This document shows positions 1-11,533 of a stretch of 64,000 nt of DNA, piece by piece; the stretch's first letter is position 1, and every line of letters begins with the position of its first letter. Position numbers and translations under genes: made by a program. The DNA is from Tricholoma matsutake. Its lineage: Eukaryota > Basidiomycota > Agaricomycetes > Agaricales > Tricholomataceae. Below the pieces are notes generated by a model. That model ran no database searches. It was given only the letters and a program-made list of their open reading frames with translations, and was not told the origin of the DNA. Where the stretch lies: positions 310,001 through 374,000 of the forward strand of contig AP026544.2 of the NCBI GenBank assembly GCA_026075535.2. Direction: 5' to 3'.

Positions 1-111
1 TGATGTTGAGAACAATTTCCAAGACTTCTTTGATGGCAACGACAAATCTGAAGTTGAGCATGCTGATGACAACCTCCATGGGTTTCAACCATATTTGCCT
101 AATCCTAATCA

Positions 112-210
112 AACTGCCAATGCCGTCCCAGCTGCCAATGCCATCCCAGCTTCCAATGCCATACATCCCAACTGCCGATGCTGTCCCAACTGCTGATGCC
201 CTGAACAACA
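112..210 (+). repeat. CCAATGCC-type minisatellite inside the KDZ ORF
   Basis: Imperfect repeats of the kind GCCAATGCC and GCCGATGCC separated by GTCCCA or ATCCCA, read in frame as Ala-Asp-Ala-Val-Pro-Thr type repeats. The same motif recurs at 2585-2640, 4265-4425, 4660-4700, 4940-4980 and 5300-5370. Confidence 0.7.
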
Positions 211-1671
211 GTGATATTTGTGTGGTCCATACAAATGGAATACATCACTTAGTGATGGTTACCTGCCAGTGTCAGGGGGAACACCAAATTCCCTTGGACA
301 TGGTAACCAGTAACTTACTACCCACAAGCTTCACCAACATATGGACTCTGTTCACCGTGCAGGTCCTAGAGCATTTTCAGCTCTGTAATCTGGAATTAAA
401 GGCATCGGCCTATCAGTTTTACCAGCTGATTCGGCATGTAACATTGCTGATGAGGCCTGCCAAAGTGGTCAATCTCTACCATGAGCTTGCGCATGTCCCA
501 CTTATGGTGTTGGATGAAAAGATTGAAGTGGGCAGGGTATGGACACAATCAAAGAGATCCTTTGAATCCTGAACCAGGATCACTTGCCAATTTCTGTCCA
601 GCCTGTCCTCAAGTAGGCATTAATATACTGGAAAATTGGAAGGACGATGCGAACCGGTGGGTGTCAAAATACCTTGGTGCAGTGGCATCTAAAATGATAC
701 TATGGATTTCAGATTTGTTTTTAAATGCATATTTGTGGCCGATGGGAATTTCAAAGCTGATCATGTTCGGCAGGAAAACTCCGATACTGATATATGGCTA
801 TGGGATGGACATGGGATGGCCCCAAATCGGGCTGAATATGAGCTGTTTCTCCAAGCTGCCATAGAACAATTAACAGTAGGTACCTTCCCTTGGTGGTGGC
901 CAATGCCATTCCTGATGCCTGGTCTGATTTGTATTTGGGTTTCCAGAAGGCTCCTTGCAAAAATAAATCCCTAGCTGTTGTGAATGCTTTTCTGGTGTTG
1001 AAGGCATGTGACAGGACTGGAGTAGCAGCCATTGCATGTGCACGGCATGGATATTATGTGCCCAATGCATTGGTAGACCTGTTTCGTGGAGAACAGCAAA
1101 AGAATGTTGACTTTGCTTTCCTTCAAGCGCTGAAGACCACCAGAGTTGACCCTCAACAGGGAGTCATGCTCATTTATGACATTGTCTGCCAGTACATTAT
1201 CCACCTTTGGGAACATATTGGTGCCCATCTTCCAGCCAGCTTGACCATTGACCAGGCCATTGGGCTTTTGCATGTTCATGGCCACAAGGATGAATCCTTT
1301 TTGTGCTATGCTCCATCTTTCATTCCAGGGTCTGGCATTGTAGCAGGAGAAATACTTGAGTCTCTGTGGGCATCACTGAATTCCATTTCTCTGATGGTCA
1401 GAACAGCAACCTTGCCACATTGGGCAGAAATGCTTGATGATCATGCTACAGATTCAAATCACAAGAAAATGCTTGGCATGACAGTCACACTCTGCTCAAA
1501 ATCTTGGGAAGCCCTTGAGAACTCTACACAACTCAGCCAATACCATGGTGAACTAACGGCAGCATTCGACCAACTGGCAATTGAATGATGGGAGGATGAA
1601 GTGAGGGCAGCAGAATCCTGGAGGCTCACAGATATCAGGGTAATAGATATGTATGCCACTCACATAATGGC

Positions 1672-1778
1672 AGAGGCAGTGGGGACAGGATTGGCAGCAG
1701 GGACAGGATTGGCAGCAGGGACAGGATTGGCAGTGGGGATGGGATTGGCAGCGGGGATGGGATTGGCCTTAACTTTGG
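1672..1778 (+). repeat. 18-bp tandem repeat in the KDZ C-terminal region
   Basis: About five copies of an 18-bp unit resembling GGATTGGCAGCGGGGATG, translated as GTGLAA/GMGLAA repeats. ATTGGCA is the reverse complement of the TGCCAAT core in the other minisatellite patches, so the same motif is here in the opposite orientation. It lies in the tail of the transposase just after an in-frame TGA. Confidence 0.75.
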
Positions 1779-3269
1779 CATCGGCACTGGTTCAATCCAT
1801 GGTTGAGGAGTGGATTGATTTTGCTATTCTTTTTGAACAAATGCAGTGAGTTGTACTGCCTACCACCAATCACAACCCATCATTGATCATCACCAGCATT
1901 GAATTATGAGACAAAGTCCATTGACTTGGTAAATCACCTCACATTTCTGACATGCAAGCTGTTGAACAGGAGAGAGAAGCTCTCACATCTCACATGGTAA
2001 TCTTAATGCAGTTACAAAATGCTGCCAACATTGCTGATCATGACATTGCTCCCTCATGGATCACCCATGATAATGAAGGGGAATTTGATACCCCCAGTGA
2101 CCTGGATGATGACAGTGCTGTGGCATCAGGCCTGTCAGATCTCCCAGCCCACACACATGCTATTCCAGTTGAGGAGCAACAAGCATACCTCCCCTCTAAT
2201 GGCAATCTTGCAGATGTAGAGATTAACCTCTGCAAGATCCAGGCAAACCAACTGCTGCACCAGCTGTGGGAGCTCATTGCTGACAAATCATTTCAATATT
2301 CACACATCATTTGAGCAGCACCATGAAAGGGAGTTTGCAACCGACCCGGTCACGAGCTGTTGTCCCCAAGTTGGTTAACAAAATTAGCTTGCATGCCCAA
2401 ATGTATAACCATTGCCATAGCCAAATGCTGGCACTGGATTGTGATGATGACACATTGAGTATGTTTCAGCAGTTATCAAAGGATGACCTCAATGCCAGCA
2501 CAGCTATTTCGAATCCAAATGTACCTGGTTCCACCTCTGTTTGTCTGTCCTGGATTTGGCATAATTCCCACATTCGTACTGGTCTCATGGCCAATGCTGA
2601 TGCCGTTCCCATTCCCAATGCCATTGCCGATGCTGGCCAATTCTGGGAATGTAAATATATTTTGTAGCCATCCGTATTCATTGTACTAACAATTTTCATA
2701 GTCAGGTGAGTACATTAACTTTGTTCATGGGCTCAGAGAAATCGATGGAGGGAGGAATTTCTACTGGTCACATATGAAATGCAGTGGACTGTGCGGTATT
2801 TCATCTATCACAGCCAACAGTGGCAGTCAGCCTCACAGTCCAAGAATACCCTTCCTGGTCTGCTAGCCTATGCTAATCGCCAGCACACTTCATGGTATGA
2901 ATTAGCATTGAAGGCTGACAATGCATTTAGATCACCAAATGCCGATTATATCTGACTGAAAAGGGCCACATGTATTATGTAAACATGATGTAAACACAAT
3001 TATCTTGATCACCAACCACGACCATGTTGAACAAAAGTCTCTCAATCTTCAACCCTTTGCCTTTGCAATCGGGCCCGAAAGCGCCACTCCAAATGCGGAC
3101 ACAATAGATCATTTGGTATGCGGAGTCCCGATTTTATCAAGTTTTGTGGGAGTTAGACCAGGCAAACTTTGTAAAACAACGTTGGATGCAAAAAATTCTC
3201 TGTGCCGAGCTTGTATGTTGAGATCTTTCCTAAAGGAAGTAAGTATACCATCACTGACAAGTATGACAG

Positions 3270-3941
3270 ATGTATGTCATGTCTTGGATCGGCATTGGCA
3301 CCTCCATCAGCCTTATGATGGATGTGCTGATCCTTCTTCGGTCCTTGGCCAACAGTCTCGCCGATGTGAATTTGGACCACCTACCCCTTGGATTCCATCC
3401 ATCTCTCTTGGCCTTGTTGGATGATGGTGTTGCCAGCAATGGTCCTAGCCGTCGGGTGGATTCATATGTATGTGATTGGTGGAGCCACAATAGTGAACCG
3501 GCACTGGGGCAAATTTTTGCCAGTGACACCCTGGATAAGTGCCTCGATAGCTATTGGCAGTATATTCCTGCCCCTGTGATCACCAGCTCACCACTCACCG
3601 ATAGCCAGCCAGCAGACAATGCTGCCGATGGCCGAGCCGACTGCCGATCTTGCATTGACCTGCAGGCTCTCATTGGGGATTTGTTCAATGAAGCATGCAG
3701 GATGCAGGACTTCATAGATGGCTGCAAATCATCAGCAGAGGCTGCGATGAATGCAAATGTCAGGCAATCAGCAGGGTTCCAATGGCTTCATGAGCTAGCC
3801 CTGCTCAAGGAGCTTCAGTCCGAGCCATGTAAGTTAACAACGGCAGCAGCAGTGGCATCAAAAAAAAAACCATGGACATGCTGGGAGATGGTTGGCCATA
3901 AGAAGACAATCGGAACTGGTATCTGCACATGCACAGGCTGA
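3270..3941 (+). CDS. Unassigned ORF downstream of the KDZ transposase
   Basis: Open frame of 223 codons, family not recognised. It has a Cys-Arg-Ser-Cys pair near residue 128, a His/Asp-rich middle and no signal peptide or membrane segment. It sits about 300 bp downstream of the KDZ relic on the same strand, and an overlapping frame is open from 3005. It may be an accessory ORF of the KDZ element or a chance survivor of an older gene; no intact start or terminator can be argued from sequence alone. Confidence 0.3.
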   Translation: MYVMSWIGIGTSISLMMDVLILLRSLANSLADVNLDHLPLGFHPSLLALLDDGVASNGPSRRVDSYVCDWWSHNSEPALGQIFASDTLDKCLDSYWQYIPAPVITSSPLTDSQPADNAADGRADCRSCIDLQALIGDLFNEACRMQDFIDGCKSSAEAAMNANVRQSAGFQWLHELALLKELQSEPCKLTTAAAVASKKKPWTCWEMVGHKKTIGTGICTCTG

Positions 3942-3959
3942 ACTTGAGCACCTGAATTC

Positions 3960-4804
3960 AGGCCCTTCCCCCAACCTCCTACAAGTGGACCTGGGGCATT
4001 GATATTGCAGAGAATGAGGTTTTAGCAATCAATCAGGCAACCAAGGGCAAGGGAAAGGCACAGCATTCTGGGTATGCAGGGTCTCTACCTGATGGCGCGC
4101 AGCAAAAGAAGGAGTGGTCAGATGCACCAAGTCTCCCAACAGTTGTCTCTGCCTACAGTCAACCACCCATGGTTACTGGTCATGATGCTGGCCTATATTT
4201 TTCAGACACTGAATCCGATGTGTCCAATGCTGGGACTGCTCCCATTGTTCCTGTCCCTGCTCCTGTTGCTTCAGTCCCCATTGCCAATGCCAATTTCTCT
4301 GCTGCCAATCTCTCTGCTGCCAATCTCTCTGCTGCCAATGCCGATTCCAATTCCATCCCCATTCCCACTACCGATTCCGTCCCTGCTGCCACTGCCAATG
4401 CCGAGGCACTCATGGTTTGGCAAGGTGAAGATGGTGTAGCAAATGATGCTGATCAGCATACCACCCTTCAGGCAGCCATGGCATATGGTTCTGATTAATC
4501 ATCTGCCCCTACAGGTTCCCCAACCAGCATTGATGCTGCTGACTTCTACCTTGATGATTCTACCTCTTCATCTCCACCCTCAAATCCCCTATCAGCTTTT
4601 GCCACCGCATCTGATGCAGCGGATGTTTTTCTCTCATCATCAGAGACAGATTCTACAGGACCTCGGGGTGAATCCAATGCCAATGCTGATGATGCCAGTG
4701 CTGATTCTGACAATTTTAGTGATGAGTCCCCCAGCACCTCCCAGATAGAGCACCCAACTCCTTCTCGCATCATGCTGCCCATCTATACCTCATGCAGACT
4801 TTGA
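3960..4804 (+). pseudogene. Low-complexity Ser/Asp/Ala-rich ORF, one nonsense codon
   Basis: One frame is readable through this stretch apart from a TAA at 4496-4498. The first part encodes Ala-Asn-Leu-Ser and Ala-Asn-Ala-Asp repeats produced by the CCAATGCC minisatellite (4265-4425). The second part is acidic and Ser-rich, with runs such as DDSTSSSPPSNP and SESSETDSTG-like text. No conserved domain is recognised. It could be the continuation of the 3270-3941 ORF after an intron or frameshift. The function is unknown; acidic Ser-rich tails are common in mushroom transposon-associated proteins. Confidence 0.35.
4265..4425 (+). repeat. Minisatellite CCAATGCC / TCTGCTGCCAA
   Basis: Three near-identical copies of a CCAATCTCTCTGCTG unit (about 4298-4340) flanked by CCAATGCC-type units. 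It is read in frame in the ORF above as Ser-Ala-Ala-Asn-Leu repeats. Confidence 0.7.
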
Positions 4805-5559
4805 TTATGTTGATGACACTTGGTTGCATGGCTCTGATGATATGGACACTACGGATGATGGATGATGCTCATTTATTTCATTTACATATTCTATACATGA
4901 ACATGTAGTAATAATTGTTGAAACACCGAACGTTTTCTGCCCAATCCCTAATCCCAGTGCCAGTGCCATGCTCAATTCTGATGCCAATCATTGATTTCAT
5001 GAAGGTCTGTATTATGCGTCTGCTGCTGCTGATGTTGGTAAATTTTTAATTTCTGCCAGTGCCAGTGCCGACCCATTTCATAGGTCTGCATACAACAAAT
5101 GAATGATTGCTAATTGAGGCATTTATCATACATGTCACTATATAACCTTCAGCATCAGGAAATTTCCATAGGCAGCATTGGCAGCATTGACCAACACCAA
5201 TCGGGTGGGCAAGCTGATCCCATTTGGTAGGTCTGCACTACATAGAAAATCAGTATCATTGCCTATAGCTAGGCCATACAGCTTCCTATGCACATCTATC
5301 CATTAGCCTGCTGCCGATGCCATATATCTATGCCATTGCCATTGCTGTTGCCATTGCTGTTGCCGAGTACCATGTCCAATGCTATCTCTGATCTGTATAT
5401 TAACATTCTTCATAGTGTATCACAAGCAAGAATTGTAAAAGTGTATTCATGATACTAGTACATGTTATACATACTATGAGAGCATTCGACGGTGTCCACC
5501 AAACCCATATCATTTGGTACACTGTATGCATTCGATAGACCGTATTATTCAGTACATTG
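4805..5559. other. Intergenic stretch, no gene recognised
   Basis: A+T-rich DNA with scattered degenerate CCAATGCC / GCCGATGCC motifs (4940-4980, 5055-5075, 5300-5370). No coding homology was recognised on either strand. Confidence 0.5.
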
Positions 5560-6209
5560 TAGCTTACCTATCTGGCCTACTGAGCTATCTGTTCAACAGA
5601 TGCAGCATTTCCAAAGTGCCCAAAGTGGAAAAGGGCAATCACTAATTGCTTGTCCACTGGCATCTGCTCTTGGGGGCCATCACTGATGAAGACCTCATGT
5701 GATTCGATCTTCTTCAGAAGTTTGTCAAAAGTTGCAGGATGAACACAAAGGTTCTGATGGAATCATTTTGGATCATCTTGCTTGTACAGAACAAGGACGA
5801 GATATAGCTGAGATAGTTTATGGACTTGGTTGGGGTACAGAACATGGGTGTTGGTTAGGTAATTGATCTGTTCTCGGACTGCAGCTAGGCGTCAAATGTA
5901 TGTAACATCTGCCTCTTCCTCAGAAGACATATCATCATCCTGAGACTGAAAGACTCTCACAGCTGGAGGTATGGCATGATGGTTATCAACAGAAGACACT
6001 GATGATATTGAAGAAAATGATGAGAATGATGATAGAGAGGAGACATCGCCAAGATCACCACTGGGATCACCAAGGTTGCCAAGCTGCCTGTCAGAGTCAG
6101 AGTCACTCAGCTCCCTGGATTGGGTCATCCTCCGGTGGAACTCCTGTAGTTTATGGGCATACTTGAATGCTCCACGTAGCAAGCACTGTCGGATAGGGAG
6201 TGCTGGCAT
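5560..6209 (-). pseudogene. HARBI1-like (PIF/Harbinger, DDE_Tnp_4) transposase N-terminal relic
   Basis: Read on the minus strand from an ATG at 6209 (MPALPIRQCLLRG, then a Ser-rich acidic linker). After about 5890 the frame changes and the text continues through LVLYKQDDPK, HPATFDKLLKKIESHEVF, ISDGPQEQMPVDKQ and LFHFGHFGNAASVEQIAQ. That order is the N-terminal part of fungal HARBI1-like nucleases, upstream of the catalytic DDE core. The core itself is not found below about 5560. Stops (after DDPK and in IAQ-stop) and the frame change mark it as dead. PIF/Harbinger elements normally duplicate a 3-bp target, but no element ends were identified. Confidence 0.7.
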
Positions 6210-6568
6210 GCGGGTTGTGCTCTTGATGTGGGAACTTGTAGTAATAATTTATATTATTTATAAATTTTCTGAGTGAAAAAGCAGAAGTGCCATATTTTCA
6301 AATACAACCTTGGAGGGGTTTCATGCAAGACCTGCTTTTTAGCCATTTTTTGGCATGTTTTTTTTATAAAACTTGAATTCAAAAGGTGCATCAAAATCTG
6401 TTGAAAATGACTAAAAAACTGCAACGTGAAACACCCTAATGAACTGAAAAGTTGAACCTTCCCTTGCTTTTTCACAAAAATGGTCATTTTCACATTGATT
6501 TTCACTTTTTCCATTTTTGCCATTATTTCACAAACTCCACTCCAAGGCCTCCTTTGCAGTGACCACCA
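6210..6568. other. Non-coding A+T-rich stretch
   Basis: Poly-A/T-rich sequence with runs of TTTTTT and CCATTTTTGCC. The long minus-strand open frame over it is low-complexity and matches no family recognised here. Confidence 0.4.
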
Positions 6569-6569
6569 C

Positions 6570-6810
6570 TGACGATGATGCCTCCCTCCCTCCTCTACCA
6601 CCACCACAACTCTGTCACCACCTGCTGTCACCACTCCCACACCCACTACCATGTCTGCAAGAGCCATGAGTGGCTGCAAATTTTGGATGCCCAAACAATG
6701 GCAACCCGTTGTTTGGGCTCTAGGGTATGTTTTTTGTTCATTTTTTCTTATAAGCTAACTAACCATACTTTTCATTTTTGGGATCTATACTATGGGTAAT
6801 GACAGGTGCC
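6570..6810 (+). repeat. Single diverged copy of the palindrome + intron-like module
   Basis: A CCACCACC-rich stretch leads into a perfect 10-bp inverted repeat (GCCCAAACAA at 6689-6698, TTGTTTGGGC at 6709-6718). Seven bases later comes a GTATGT donor-like hexamer (6725), a T-rich tract and CTAACTAACC near 6755. The conserved TCTAG acceptor of the other copies has been lost. The order is the same as in the arrays at 13.3-13.8 and 22.7-23.3 kb. Confidence 0.65.
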
Positions 6811-8308
6811 AACGTGGCACAACCCATGCCCACATGTACCCACACTAACCCCTCCCTGTCCAAATGGGATGTGAGGGTCTTGATTTGGCTTAGGAGATCA
6901 GGGAGGGGCACCAGGAGACCCGTGGAGGGGGACACCCATCAGGTAAGCAACAGCCAATTGCCACGTCACTTGCACACGATGTCCCACCCCTGATGCAAAA
7001 CATTGACCCAGCACCCATTCATGTGGAAAGTGAGTTCTAATAAATCTACAGTGCCCAGCCTTATGAGCAACTGCTCAGACCTGGGGCAACAATGATGAAG
7101 TTGCATTCTTCATTGTGGCACTAACATTGTTCTTTGAATGTTTATAGGTTTTCACATTGTCTACATGCATCGTTGATGTCTCATGCCAATGTCTTGCCCA
7201 TGTTTTGACAGACTGTAGATGTGTTGAGGGAGCAGACACATCGAATCCACAGGAAGGTTTTCAAAGGTGTTGGATGTTGGATAGCAGGTGCATCTGCTGC
7301 TTGGTTTGTGATGGTGTGCTGTGATTTTCACAGACTTTATTTTTGATGAATGACTTTCGTTGTTCTCCAGGTCCTCTTGGCCCATCGTTGACGCCAATGC
7401 ATCTCCGTTTTCATCCGGCACACTGTGTACTGGTTTAACCAGACACAGCCTCCATTCTCCTCCTTCAATAACCTTGATGTCCTGTTGGTTTGTCATGGTT
7501 GGCTGCTTGCCTCTTCTGCCTCGACTCATGACAGAGACTTTTTGACTCAATGTGTATCACCTGGGTACACATCTATTCTGTTTCCTTGACAGCTGATGGA
7601 CCATATTCGATGTCCATCCCTTTCTACTCTGCCTCTCTGGGTTGATTGGCCTGGGTCGAGGCATATAGCTACCCAGGACATACATATTTGGCCCATTTCT
7701 GCTTCCAGCTTGATGGCTGATGGATGTCGTTCGATGTCCGTCTCCTTTTTAGCAATCTTCTCCCCCTCTGCCTTGACTTCCCATCCAGGTCTTTGACTTT
7801 TCGACACCTTGATACACATCTCTCTCTTTTCATATCAAACCACAGATCTTGTTGGTTTCCACTAGTTTCACGGTGTGATCATACATTGCCTCAAAAAGGG
7901 ACGGGGACAATAAGGATGGGACATAGGCAGAAAGCGCAGGCAACAAGGACAGCAGTGTATGACAAGGGAACACAAAAAAGGGCAAATCTTTTTCTTTTGT
8001 CTCATTTCATTTTTTTGTTACTAACAAAATTTTTAGGTATTAACTACTGACATCAACAGTGACGACTACTCCGACCCAGCACTAAACCAGGAAGGACGGC
8101 AAGGATGACAGCGAGTGCAGCAGGCACAAGCACAATGAGCACGACAACAACGAGGACAGCAACAACAAAGGCCTGGCAAACCTAGGGTGGATCATGGGTG
8201 CTACCATGATGAACAGCCCCATGACCACCTCCATGACAACGGCGCGGACAATGGGGACAAGGAAACAATGACAGGGACAATGAGGAGGCCCCCATCACCC
8301 AGTACAGG
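6811..8308. other. Unassigned region
   Basis: No recognised family. Minus-strand open frames of 129 codons (7161-7550) and 90 codons (7547-7819) abut each other; the first begins MSQKVSVMSRGRRG and is Ser/His-rich without a known domain. 8090-8290 is purine-rich, repetitive GACAAC/GGACAG DNA. An intron-like T-rich tract ending TTACTAAC...TTTTTAG lies at about 7985-8035 and may be a distant copy of the intron-like module. Confidence 0.3.
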
Positions 8309-8309
8309 G

Positions 8310-9272
8310 TGCTCGTGTCCACCAGCTTTCCACATAGCTCGACAGACAACTACTGGATTTGGGCAGAACCTAATAGAGGTGTTCTAGGCTTTGCTGGGGG
8401 AATCAATATGGCCATTTTGTGGTATGCGGGTGCTCCAGCAACCAATCCAGCGACTGATCCCACAAAGCTGCCAACTAGTCTTCTTCCCCTGAATGAAACT
8501 GCTCTACATGTGCTGCAGTCACCTTCAGCACCTGGAAAGCCTTTCCCTGGTGGGGCCGATGCTGTCCTCAACATGGTGCACATCATGAATCTTACCACCT
8601 TTCACTTTAAAGTGAATGGTGTTATGTTTGAACCACCTACCATTCCCATCCTGCTCCAGATTCTCAGCAGTGCTCACAAGGCACAAGATCTCCTCCCAAA
8701 AGGAAGCCTGTATGCATTAGCACCTAACAAGGTCATTGAGCTCTTGTTACCCAGCAATCAAGGTGGACCTGTGAGCACTTAAAGGATCGGTGTCATTGCG
8801 GATGGACTGCTCATCCACCACCACTTCTCCTAGCATCCCTTCCATCTGCATGGCATATGTCTTGAGACTCTACTACGTGTCTGGAATTCTAAACTCTATA
8901 CAAGCATTCATTCTCTGTTATCCACAGTGCAGATAGTCATGCATATGATATAATTTTGTGGATCCTGTACGTCAAGACACTGTCAGTATATGGCCAAATG
9001 GGAGTAACACAACCATTCACTTCATCACCAATAATGCAGGACCCTGGCTCTTGCACTGGTAAGCTATGTCTGTCTTCACCCTGTATCTTAACACTCAGTA
9101 TTGCATTGTCTCTACTAGTCATATTGATTGGCATCTGAAGCTGTACATCATCACAACATTCCTGTCCTTTAATTGTTAGTCCAAAGTGATATGAATGAAC
9201 ACAACATCTGCAGAAGAATGGAAGGATCTTTGCCCCAAATATTATGACTCATATTCAACACAATCTCAGTGA
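8310..9272 (+). pseudogene. Laccase (multicopper oxidase), C-terminal part with introns retained
   Basis: Relic of a secreted copper oxidase that oxidises phenolics such as lignin. Exon 8310-8770 covers DNYWIWAEPN, GFAGGINMAILWY, LNETALHVL, VLNMVHIMNL, PPTIPILLQILS and DLLPKGSLYAL. A 63-nt intron (8771-8833, GTGAGC...CCTAG) then joins to HPFHLHG, a copper-ligand motif. After a frame-disturbed stretch with a likely third intron near 8877-8930, the text resumes VDPVRQDTVS, TTIHFITNNAGPW and LHC. A 60-nt intron (9059-9118, GTAAGC...CTACTAG) completes LHCHIDWHL, the T1/T3 copper motif. The C-terminus reads EEWKDLCPKYYDS and ends in TGA at 9270-9272. The N-terminal two-thirds (signal peptide, first two cupredoxin domains) are absent, and HGHAF has become HGICL, so it cannot be functional. 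Confidence 0.88.
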
Positions 9273-10868
9273 TCTGTGCATTCTCCACAAGCTTTAGCCA
9301 TGCTTTCCTGCAGAATGTCAGCTTGTCTCAAGTGGTATACTAGTATTTAGTATAGATGTACTTGCTTTCTGGCCCAATGATAAAACACACATAGTGATTG
9401 TGTTGGTACAGTAGTATACTATATTTAGATCACCAGGGATTGTTTTGAAAAAAACACAAGCACATCATATTATTGTTCAGCTAACTACAAGTAAATGCAT
9501 GTATTATTACAAGTAGAATAGCACTACAGAGAAGTGAATGTCACCAGCCACAGCAATTGCCATGTCAGATAACATCAAGGGGGTGGTGGAATGGGAAAAA
9601 CTGACATCCACTCACCTTTTTTTTTTCAAGCCCTTGGTTGACCCCCTCCCCCTCCTGCCATATATAGTAATTTTCCATCACATGTATTGATTTTTTTCCC
9701 AAGCCATTTTCCAAAAAGTTTTGTCACTGGCATGTGCCACATACTGATGTTCCATACTGCCAATACTTGTCACTTTTAGATTGATGACCACCTCTCAGTG
9801 CCACAATGATTCTACAGCTTTAGTTTGACTCATCAATCCACCACAATCAACTGCAATCCCATGGATTCCCACCTGTTTACTATCTTGATCACATCAGCAT
9901 AGTGCAAACCTCAACAATTCAAGTTCTCGAGATTTTCTGGCTGTGTTGGAGGGTAGCATGCTTCTGTATGCCTAGGATTTTGGATAACAAGGCCTGGGTA
10001 AGTGTGTTAGGAGGATAGTGCCAGAGGCACTGTCCAACATTTACCAACAAGTTTATTTACAGAACAACATATTTGTTGGTCTGTCATGGTTCAATGCTGC
10101 CATCAAGACTCAGGATGATGGCAAACCAATTCCTCATGGAATTGCAGGTGGATTAATGGAATGGCCATTATACATTATGGATGTTGTGACACAGCTTTGA
10201 GGCCAAGCTGGCCGGAACAGCATGTTAGCAGAGAGACATCAAGTTTTGTAACACTATAGAAGTGTGCCTGGCACTGAACTTAACACAATTTATGATAAAA
10301 CTGTCTGGTTATACCAATACAAACCATATTAGGTAGCTATTCTAAGTACTTTGTGGCCTAACAAAGCCATTCTGCATCATTTAGGTATAGGTCAAAAATC
10401 TTTTTTTCAGCCTCTGGCAGGACACCCCCCCCCCCCCTACCTGTGGTTCGGGATTCCCCCTTGGATAACATGTTATCTGACACCCAGTAATATTGATTGG
10501 TTAACCCTCACCTTCGATATTTTTCCTGTCTCAGCTCGATCTCTGCTGGAAATTCCCCAGCACTGAAGAACTGCTGAGGGAGAGAGAGAGGTGCAAAGGC
10601 ACCTTGAAAAATGCTACAGTGCATGTCACCACCTCACCAACACAGCTTGGGTTCCCCCAAAAGGAAGGAAACCCATGAAAAGAATGCTTTTGCCACAATA
10701 TTGTATTTTTTCCCACATGTTTCCCTTTTTTCAACCCAAATAAAAGAAATTTCACCTGTCTTCCACAATGCCTAAGTGAAATAAGTGTTCCCAAAAAGCT
10801 CGAGAATGCGAGGCTGCCAAATGAGGTGAAATAACTCTGGCTATCTGCACATACGTGAAAGAGATCAG
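9273..10868. other. Intergenic stretch, no gene recognised
   Basis: Unique-looking DNA with a poly-T run (9618), a 14-base C run (10423-10436) and a purine-rich GAGAGAGAG tract (10575). A 60-codon plus-strand frame at 10018-10200 has no recognised relative. Confidence 0.35.
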
Positions 10869-11533
10869 TGCCAACCCGACATATGAAGATTCTGGAGATG
10901 ATTTTGATGGCTCTGCATCAGAAGATTTTGAGACGGGGCCAATTGTAGCATGAAAAGATGAGATTGAAGGCTTAGGAGTAGAGGGTTTAGCAGAATGAGG
11001 GGTTTATAATATGGAAGAGGAAGATCTTGAGCATGCAAAGGATTGCTGCATGCAGTGTGTTCTGTCCCTTCAACCAGATTTCCGGGCTGAAAAACCTTTA
11101 CTCCAGCTTGTGATTGAGAAAGCAGGCCATAAGTGCTTCTTTCTTCCTAAATTTCACTGTGAGTTGAACCCTATCGAGATGGTCTGGGGTCAGGCAAAGC
11201 AATGTAAGTGGAGGTTTTGGATTTGATGATGGCATATGTTAACATGTTAGGGTAGGGTTTCATGAGCTCTAGTGATGGGACCTTTGCAGCTTGTCCCAGA
11301 ATGTCTCACTCATGTTAAAATGGTGAACATCCATCACTACTTTCAGCTCTGCCACCAGTATCTCAAAGCTTACAGGTAAGTTCTCATTCCTAACTTTACT
11401 GTAGCAAGAATTCTAACATCTTACTTATGGCAGGAGGGGTCTCAACTTTTGACTAGGCAGCCTATGCTGTTAAGAAATACAAGTCACATAGGCATATTCC
11501 CACCAATGTTATGATGGATATTAATATTATTAG
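10869..11533 (+). pseudogene. Mariner-like DDE superfamily endonuclease, C-terminal relic
   Basis: The 3' part of a Tc1/mariner-type fungal transposase. Visible: SLQPDFRAEKPLLQLVIEKAGH, then FLPKFHCELNPIEMVWGQAK, which holds the third catalytic acid (Glu of NPIE). An intron-like GTAAGT...TTAG follows (about 11208-11265), then LVPECLTHVKM and YFQLCHQYLKAYR. A second intron (GTAAGTTC...ATGGCAG, about 11380-11440) leads to AAYAVKKYKSHRHIP at the C-terminus. Upstream is an acidic Asp/Glu/Ser stretch with stops. The first two catalytic acids are missing and there are in-frame stops. Such an enzyme duplicates TA, the same duplication as the MITEs at 17.2 and 38.4 kb, but no direct link is shown. 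Confidence 0.8.

Larger units (their letters stand above)
3..2960 (+). pseudogene. KDZ transposase with CxC2-like cysteine-cluster region, decayed
   Basis: DNA transposase of the Kyakuja-Dileera-Zisupton superfamily, which is abundant in mushrooms. Seen in order: a CxC2-like stretch (HTNGIHHL near 230, then the FQLCNLELKASAYQFY segment to about 425), CPACPQVGINI near 600, VADGNF near 740, CARHGYYVP near 1040, YDIVCQY near 1180, GEILESLWASLN near 1350, DDHATDSNHKKM near 1440, QANQLLHQLWELIADKSF near 2240, LSWIW near 2550 and TVRYF near 2790. The Asp of VADGNF, the Asp of YDIVC and the Glu of GEILE are the likely catalytic triad (family knowledge). The reading frame changes near 470, 695, 870 and 2310 and a TGA interrupts at about 1586; some changes may be introns, but the whole is best read as a pseudogene. 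An N-terminal start is not in the window. Confidence 0.85.

Noticed and set aside
6254..6694. 146-codon minus-strand ORF
   Set aside because: Low-complexity, Lys/Phe-rich translation of A/T runs; overlaps a repeat module and shows no family resemblance.
10018..10200. 60-codon plus-strand ORF (MPEALSNIYQQVY)
   Set aside because: Short, unsupported by neighbours or motifs; could be an exon remnant but nothing identifies it.
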